From positions 3,286,001-3,350,000 of the forward strand of contig NZ_LT629772.1 in NCBI RefSeq assembly GCF_900105385.1: a stretch of 64,000 nt of DNA. Direction: 5' to 3'. The notes beneath the pieces are model-generated. The model had not been told where the DNA came from, searched no databases, and was given only the letters and a program-made list of their open reading frames with translations. The stretch is from Microlunatus soli (GTDB lineage: Bacteria; Actinomycetota; Actinomycetes; Propionibacteriales; Propionibacteriaceae). Of this stretch, positions 59,615-64,000 are shown one piece after another. The translations under genes and the position numbers were made by a program. Numbering within the stretch: the first letter of the stretch is position 1; every line of letters begins with the position of its first letter.

Positions 59615-61558
59615 ATGTCTGCCGATTTATCGGCACCGACGTCATCGACGTCACAGCAGAAGGACGACCAGACACCGACTCGAACACAGCAGGGCCCGGC
59701 CGGATCCGGGCCCGTCACCACCGCACTTGACCGGCCGGCGGCGATCCTGCCGCCGCCACCGGTCCGTTACGACAAGAACGGCGAACCCAAGCGCCACTCC
59801 TACACCTCACTGTGGCGACTGCGCAGCTACATGCTGCCGTACCTGCCGCGGTTCATCGCGATGTTCGTCTTCGGCGGATTGAGCGTCGGCGCCACCATCG
59901 TCGTACCGCTGGTCACCCGGCAGGTGATCGACGGGCCGATCGCTCACGCCGACCGGCCCGGCCTGTGGGCCCTCGGCTTCTTCGCGATGGGACTGGGGAT
60001 CGTCGAGGCGATCCTGGTCTTCGGCCGCCGGTGGACCGTCGCCAAGGCGACCCTGGGCGTGGAGTACGACATCCGCGTCGACCTGTACGCCAAACTGCAA
60101 CGGCTGCCGATGGCGGTGCACGACCGCTGGCAGTCCGGCCAGTTGCTGTCCCGGATGATGAGCGACCTGTCGACGATCCGTCGGTTCCTCGGTTTCGGTC
60201 TGCTGTTCCTGATCATCAACTCTGCGCAGATCCTGGTCGTCACCGGGATCCTGATCCACCTCTACTGGCCGCTCGGTGTCGTCGTGCTGATCTCGATCGT
60301 GCCGACGGTGCTGCTCTGCCGCCGGGTCGCCCGCGAGTTCGTCCGGCTGTCCCGCAAGATCCAGGACGAGACCGGTGACGTCGCCTCCACCATCGAGGAG
60401 GGCGCCCATGGGCTGCGGGTGATCAAGTCCTTCGGTCGCGCGGAGTACATGTTCTCCAAGTTCGACGCGCGCAGCGTGCAGTTGTACAAAACCTCATTGC
60501 AGAAGATCAAGCTGCAGTCGAGCTTCTGGACCTTCCTGGAGGTGATCCCGAACGCGACGCTGGTGATCGTGCTGGCACTCGGCGCGGTCGCCGCCGGTCA
60601 GGACAAGGTGACGCTCGGGACCCTGGTCGCGTTCGCCACCCTGATGACCTCGCTGACCGGGCCGATCTCGATGCTCGGGATGCAGATCTCCCAGGCCCAG
60701 GAGGCGATGACCGCCTCGGACCGACTGGCCGACATCTTCGACACCGAGAACACCATCACCGACGGTCCGGTCGAGCTCGGCGACCAGGTCCGCGGCCACC
60801 TCAAGCTGGAGAACGTCGGCTTCACCTTCGCCGACGCCGACCAGCCGGTGCTGCACGACCTCAACCTGGACCTGGCACCCGGCGAGACGGTGGCGTTGGT
60901 CGGTGCGACCGGCGCCGGAAAATCGATCCTGACCGGGCTCGTCCCACGGCTCTACGACGTCACGGCCGGCCGGATCACCGTCGACGACGTCGACATCCGC
61001 GAACTCAGGCTGCCGGAACTGCGGCGCGTGGTCGCCATCGCCTTCGAGGACCCGACGCTGTTCTCGATGTCGGCCCGGGAAAATCTGACGCTCGGCCGGC
61101 CCGATGCCAGCCAGGAGGACATCGACGAAGCGATCGACGTCGCCCAGGCACACTTCGTCTACGACCTGCCCTGGGGGCTGGACACCCGGATCGGCGAGCA
61201 GGGGATGAGCCTGTCCGGCGGTCAGCGGCAACGCCTTGCGCTGGCCCGCGCTGTGCTGTCCAAGCCGTCGGTGCTGGTCCTGGACGACACCCTGTCCGCG
61301 CTCGACATCCACACCGAGGCGCTGGTCGAGGCCGCACTGAAGCGGGTGTTGAAGGGAGTCACCGGCATCGTCGTCGCCCACCGGGCCTCGACAGTGCTCC
61401 TGGCCGATCGGGTGGCGATGCTGTCCGGCGGGACGATCACCCACGTCGGTTCCCACGCCGAGCTGTTGGAGACCGTTCCGGAGTATCGCGAGCTGCTCAG
61501 CGCGGACTTCAACCCGACCGAGGAGTTCGACGTGCTCGAAGAGGAGGCCCGCCGATGA
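59615..61558 (+). CDS. ABC exporter, fused membrane/ATPase subunit (degenerate-site partner)
   Basis: The 647-residue protein has a disordered leader (about 1-65), six helices (about 70-370), and a nucleotide-binding domain. Walker A is GATGAGKS, signature LSGGQRQR and H-loop VVAHRAST. The Q-loop position reads AFEDPTLF (Glu instead of Gln), and Walker B is VLVLDDTLSALD (Asp for catalytic Glu). It overlaps the next gene by 4 bp. Together they form an asymmetric heterodimeric exporter, a second one in this window. ATG 59615 is preceded by GAGG at 8 bases. Confidence 0.92.
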   Translation: MSADLSAPTSSTSQQKDDQTPTRTQQGPAGSGPVTTALDRPAAILPPPPVRYDKNGEPKRHSYTSLWRLRSYMLPYLPRFIAMFVFGGLSVGATIVVPLVTRQVIDGPIAHADRPGLWALGFFAMGLGIVEAILVFGRRWTVAKATLGVEYDIRVDLYAKLQRLPMAVHDRWQSGQLLSRMMSDLSTIRRFLGFGLLFLIINSAQILVVTGILIHLYWPLGVVVLISIVPTVLLCRRVAREFVRLSRKIQDETGDVASTIEEGAHGLRVIKSFGRAEYMFSKFDARSVQLYKTSLQKIKLQSSFWTFLEVIPNATLVIVLALGAVAAGQDKVTLGTLVAFATLMTSLTGPISMLGMQISQAQEAMTASDRLADIFDTENTITDGPVELGDQVRGHLKLENVGFTFADADQPVLHDLNLDLAPGETVALVGATGAGKSILTGLVPRLYDVTAGRITVDDVDIRELRLPELRRVVAIAFEDPTLFSMSARENLTLGRPDASQEDIDEAIDVAQAHFVYDLPWGLDTRIGEQGMSLSGGQRQRLALARAVLSKPSVLVLDDTLSALDIHTEALVEAALKRVLKGVTGIVVAHRASTVLLADRVAMLSGGTITHVGSHAELLETVPEYRELLSADFNPTEEFDVLEEEARR

Positions 61559-63456
61559 CCACCCAGGTGCAGACCACCCGCGACGAGCAGGACGACAGCC
61601 GCGGCCGGAAGAAAACCGACGTCGAGGTCGCCGAGGACAGCATTCAGCAGTGGCGCGGTGTCGGTGCCGAGGACTCCGCCGAGCTCAGCGCCAAGGGCAG
61701 CGTCTTCCTCAAGCACCGCAGCCGGCGGCTGCTCGGCGACCTGCTGGCGCCGTACAAGCTGACCGTGGTGTTCATGATCGTCCTGGTGGTGATCGAGAAC
61801 GCGGCCCGGTTGGCGATCCCGTACCTGGTCAGTCTCGGGATCGACAAGGGCGTGCCGCCGATCATGAACGACGGGCCGCCCACGGTGCTGGTCCAGGTGG
61901 TGATCGCGATGCTGGTGACGATCGTCTTCCAGGCGGTCACCCGGATCGGCTTCCAGCGGCTCTCCGGCCGGGTCGGTCAGGACGTGCTGCTGGAGGTACG
62001 CCGCCGGGTCTTCAAGCACTTCCAGAAGCTCGACGTGAAGTTCCATGATCGCTACACCTCGGGTCGGGTGGTCTCCCGACTGACCAGCGATGTGGAAGCC
62101 ATCCAGGAGATGTTGAACGGTGGCTTCGACAGTCTGATCAGGGCAGTCCTGACCCTGGTCGGCGTCGGCATCATGTTGATCACGATGGACGCCAAGCTCG
62201 GCATCGTCTGTCTGCTCAGCTTCCCGCTGCTGATGCTGTTGGTCCGGTGGTTCTCGGTGAACTCGTCCAAGACCTACCGCAAGGTGCGGGAGTTCTCGGC
62301 GATGGTGATCGTGCAGTTCGTGGAGACGATGACCGGCATCCGGGCCGTCCAGGCCTACCGCCGCGAACCGCGGAACGCCGAGATCTTCGAGGACATGGCC
62401 CGCGGCTTCCGGGACATCAACACCAAGGCGTTCCGGCTGGTTGCGCTCTTCATGCCCGGCGTCAAACTGATCGGCAACGTCACCATCGGCATCGTCGTGC
62501 TCTACGGCGGATTCCGTGCCCTGGAAGGCGATCTGACGGTCGGTGTGCTGACCGCGTTCCTGCTCTACCTGCGGATGTTCTTCGACCCGATGCAGGACAT
62601 CAGTCAGTTCTACAACCTCTTCCAATCCGCCTCGGCGGCGTTGGAGAAGCTGTCCGGTGTGCTGGAACAGGACCCCGAAGTCGAGGAGCCGACCGAGCCC
62701 ACCCCGATCGATCGGGCCAAGGGCACCGTCGAGTTCGAGCACGTCGACTTCGGCTATGTCGACGACCGGCCGGTCCTTCCTGATCTTGATCTGACGATCC
62801 CGGCGGGACAGACCGTCGCGCTGGTCGGCACCACCGGTGCGGGCAAGACCACGATCGCGAAGATGATCTCGCGGTTCTACGATCCGACCGGTGGCCGGAT
62901 CACGCTGGACGGGACCGATCTGCGTGAGCTCAGCGATGTCGACCTTCGTCGCAACGTGGTGATGGTGACCCAGGAGAACTTCATGTTCGACGGCACGGTC
63001 GCCGACAACATCGCCTTCGGCAAGCCGGAGGCCAGTCGGGACGAGATCGTCGCGGCGGCGTCGGCGGTCGGTGCGCACGAGTTCATCACGGCACTGCCGC
63101 ACGGCTACGACACCGACGTGGAGAAGCGGGGCGGCCGGCTGTCCGCCGGTCAGCGACAGTTGGTCGCCTTCGCCCGCGCCTTCCTTGCCGACCCGGCGGT
63201 GTTGATCTTGGACGAGGCCACCTCGAGCTTGGACATCCCGAGCGAACGGCTGGTCCAGCAGGCCTTGCAGACCATCCTGGCCAGCCGGACCGCGGTGATC
63301 ATCGCGCACCGGCTGAGTACCGTCGAGATCGCCGACCGGGTGTTGGTGCTCGAACACGGTCGGATCCTCGAGGACGGCAGCCCGGCCGAACTGATGCACG
63401 CCGAGGGTGGCCGCTACGCGGCTCTCTACGACGCCTGGGAGGAATCCCTGGCCTGA
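61555..63456 (+). CDS. ABC exporter, fused membrane/ATPase subunit (consensus partner)
   Basis: The 633-residue protein has a polar leader (about 1-50), six helices and a standard nucleotide-binding domain: Walker A GTTGAGKTT, Q-loop VTQENFMF, signature RLSAGQRQL, Walker B VLILDEATSSLD and H-loop IIAHRLST. It completes the heterodimer with the preceding gene (4-bp overlap). Cargo is unknown; the upstream MerR-type promoter suggests drug or redox induction. Confidence 0.93.
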   Translation: MTTQVQTTRDEQDDSRGRKKTDVEVAEDSIQQWRGVGAEDSAELSAKGSVFLKHRSRRLLGDLLAPYKLTVVFMIVLVVIENAARLAIPYLVSLGIDKGVPPIMNDGPPTVLVQVVIAMLVTIVFQAVTRIGFQRLSGRVGQDVLLEVRRRVFKHFQKLDVKFHDRYTSGRVVSRLTSDVEAIQEMLNGGFDSLIRAVLTLVGVGIMLITMDAKLGIVCLLSFPLLMLLVRWFSVNSSKTYRKVREFSAMVIVQFVETMTGIRAVQAYRREPRNAEIFEDMARGFRDINTKAFRLVALFMPGVKLIGNVTIGIVVLYGGFRALEGDLTVGVLTAFLLYLRMFFDPMQDISQFYNLFQSASAALEKLSGVLEQDPEVEEPTEPTPIDRAKGTVEFEHVDFGYVDDRPVLPDLDLTIPAGQTVALVGTTGAGKTTIAKMISRFYDPTGGRITLDGTDLRELSDVDLRRNVVMVTQENFMFDGTVADNIAFGKPEASRDEIVAAASAVGAHEFITALPHGYDTDVEKRGGRLSAGQRQLVAFARAFLADPAVLILDEATSSLDIPSERLVQQALQTILASRTAVIIAHRLSTVEIADRVLVLEHGRILEDGSPAELMHAEGGRYAALYDAWEESLA

Positions 63457-63475
63457 TCCGGGTCCGATAACACCG

Positions 63476-63521
63476 AAGGGGTGAGATTCAGCCGCATACT
63501 CGCGGCTGAATCTCACCCCTT
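63476..63521. terminator. Perfect 20-bp bidirectional hairpin
   Basis: AAGGGGTGAGATTCAGCCGC (63476-63495) pairs perfectly with 63502-63521 around ATACTC. It sits between convergent genes, and its right arm includes the stop codon of the DUF559 gene. Confidence 0.75.
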
Positions 63522-64000
63522 AGCCCGTACGGAGCCGGTGGGGCAGTGGGCACAGCGGGTGGGGGTGCCGGTCCAACCGCCACGGATCAGCATCTCGGCG
63601 ACCTGAAGTGCGACAGCACAACCCTGCTGAGTGACGTCGTGCCAGCCGTAACGGAGCGTCGCCTCGCCGTCGAGCAGGGCCGCGTTGTCCCGAATGAAGT
63701 CCCGGAACCGAGCAGTTCCGGCATGCCCGAGCTCCCCGTCCAGCTCAACCAACAGCCGGTACTTCCGGTACCGGACGTCTCGGCGGCGGCGGACACCTCG
63801 TTGATCGACCCGGACCTGCCGCTCTCCGACCGGGAGCCCGTGTGCCCGTTCCACGTCGTTGAGGTAGCACACCTCCAGAGGTGACTCGGCCCCGGCGTCG
63901 GTGTCGGCGAGCAATGCCATGAGTTCGTGTCGTCCGACCAGTCGAGCCCGAGCGTTGACCGCGCGTCGCAGCCGCGCCGGCGTGGTGAGATTGCGTTGTA
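63513..64000 (-). CDS. DUF559/AbiEi-like protein (partial, C-terminal part)
   Basis: The frame is open to the window edge on this strand, so the 5' end is missing. The visible 162 residues include ARLRRAVNARARLVGRHELM, ESPLEVCYLNDVERAHGLPV, VRYRKYRLLVELDGELGHAG and NAALLDGEATLRYGWHDVTQ, with a C-terminal CAHC. R-x-V-E-L-D-G-x-x-x-H with T-L-R-x-G-W is the DUF559 (Vsr-nuclease-like) pattern. Such actinobacterial proteins often carry an N-terminal AbiEi-type helix-turn-helix, outside this window. The fold is probably endonuclease-like; activity is unknown. Confidence 0.72.
   Translation of the reverse strand, partial: QRNLTTPARLRRAVNARARLVGRHELMALLADTDAGAESPLEVCYLNDVERAHGLPVGERQVRVDQRGVRRRRDVRYRKYRLLVELDGELGHAGTARFRDFIRDNAALLDGEATLRYGWHDVTQQGCAVALQVAEMLIRGGWTGTPTRCAHCPTGSVRAKG

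Noticed and set aside
1-64000. tRNA, rRNA, CRISPR, riboswitch or replication-origin elements
   Set aside because: I looked through the intergenic regions and saw no cloverleaf, conserved rRNA strings, spacer arrays or DnaA-box clusters; a covariance-model search would be needed to exclude small RNAs.

Overview
The window is a gene-dense chromosomal stretch of a high-GC Gram-positive bacterium (Actinomycetota). Evidence for this is the strong G/C bias at third codon positions, a mycothiol-dependent formaldehyde dehydrogenase (56570-57661), an MprA/MprB-type two-component system, and DUF5302, DUF3152, YibE/F and DUF222/HNH family proteins. Several promoters also appear to drive leaderless mRNAs. 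The overall protein style suggests Propionibacteriales, Microlunatus-like, but this is an inference without a marker gene. I see no rRNA, tRNA, CRISPR array, prophage or intact insertion sequence.

Layout, 0-30 kb: a truncated MFS exporter gene diverges from a GntR regulator. A large secreted choice-of-anchor-G-like protein and a compact membrane-anchored copper amine oxidase follow, then a LacI regulator and a nucleotidyltransferase. A leaderless TetR-ABC-ABC operon encodes a heterodimeric multidrug-type exporter. About 1.5 kb (11.1-12.8 kb) is gene-poor and holds degenerate repeats and a broken acetyltransferase. Next come a frameshifted CDP-alcohol phosphatidyltransferase/DUF5941 gene with a HAD phosphatase, a flavin monooxygenase divergent from a MarR regulator, lysyl-tRNA synthetase, an ankyrin protein, a NUDIX hydrolase, a very large secreted phosphodiester glycosidase/metallophosphoesterase, a MarR/NTF2/SDR locus and the YibE/F-DUF3152 pair.

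Layout, 30-45 kb: mostly single-gene housekeeping and accessory functions (YaaA, DHFR-like reductase, aminoglycoside-phosphotransferase-like kinase, DUF222/HNH protein, GNAT, uridine kinase-like ATPase, HIT protein, MFS exporter, aromatic aminotransferase, AlkA-like glycosylase). A minus-strand cluster follows: TetR, MprA-like regulator, MprB-like kinase and a membrane-anchored PQQ-type beta-propeller protein.

Layout, 45-64 kb: diverging from that cluster is the most unusual locus. An MMPL (RND-type) transporter carries a C-terminal degenerate ABC-ATPase-like domain and is translationally coupled to a 958-residue YhgE/Pip protein containing 22 consecutive heptad repeats. Three overlapping GTATC/GATAC dyads lie in the shared promoter region. 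Then come BlaI/M56, a holin-like/LMW-phosphatase/nucleotidyltransferase operon, an aldo-keto reductase, MscR plus a metallo-hydrolase (formaldehyde detoxification), a sulfatase, a second heterodimeric ABC exporter behind a MerR-type promoter with a possible leaderless leader peptide, and a truncated DUF559 gene.

Common themes are envelope biogenesis, export and stress, each with a local regulator and a recognisable operator dyad. Long perfect hairpins close several transcription units. A dispersed repeat with the core CCTGAGCCTGTCGAAGG occurs between genes and also in frame inside three genes.
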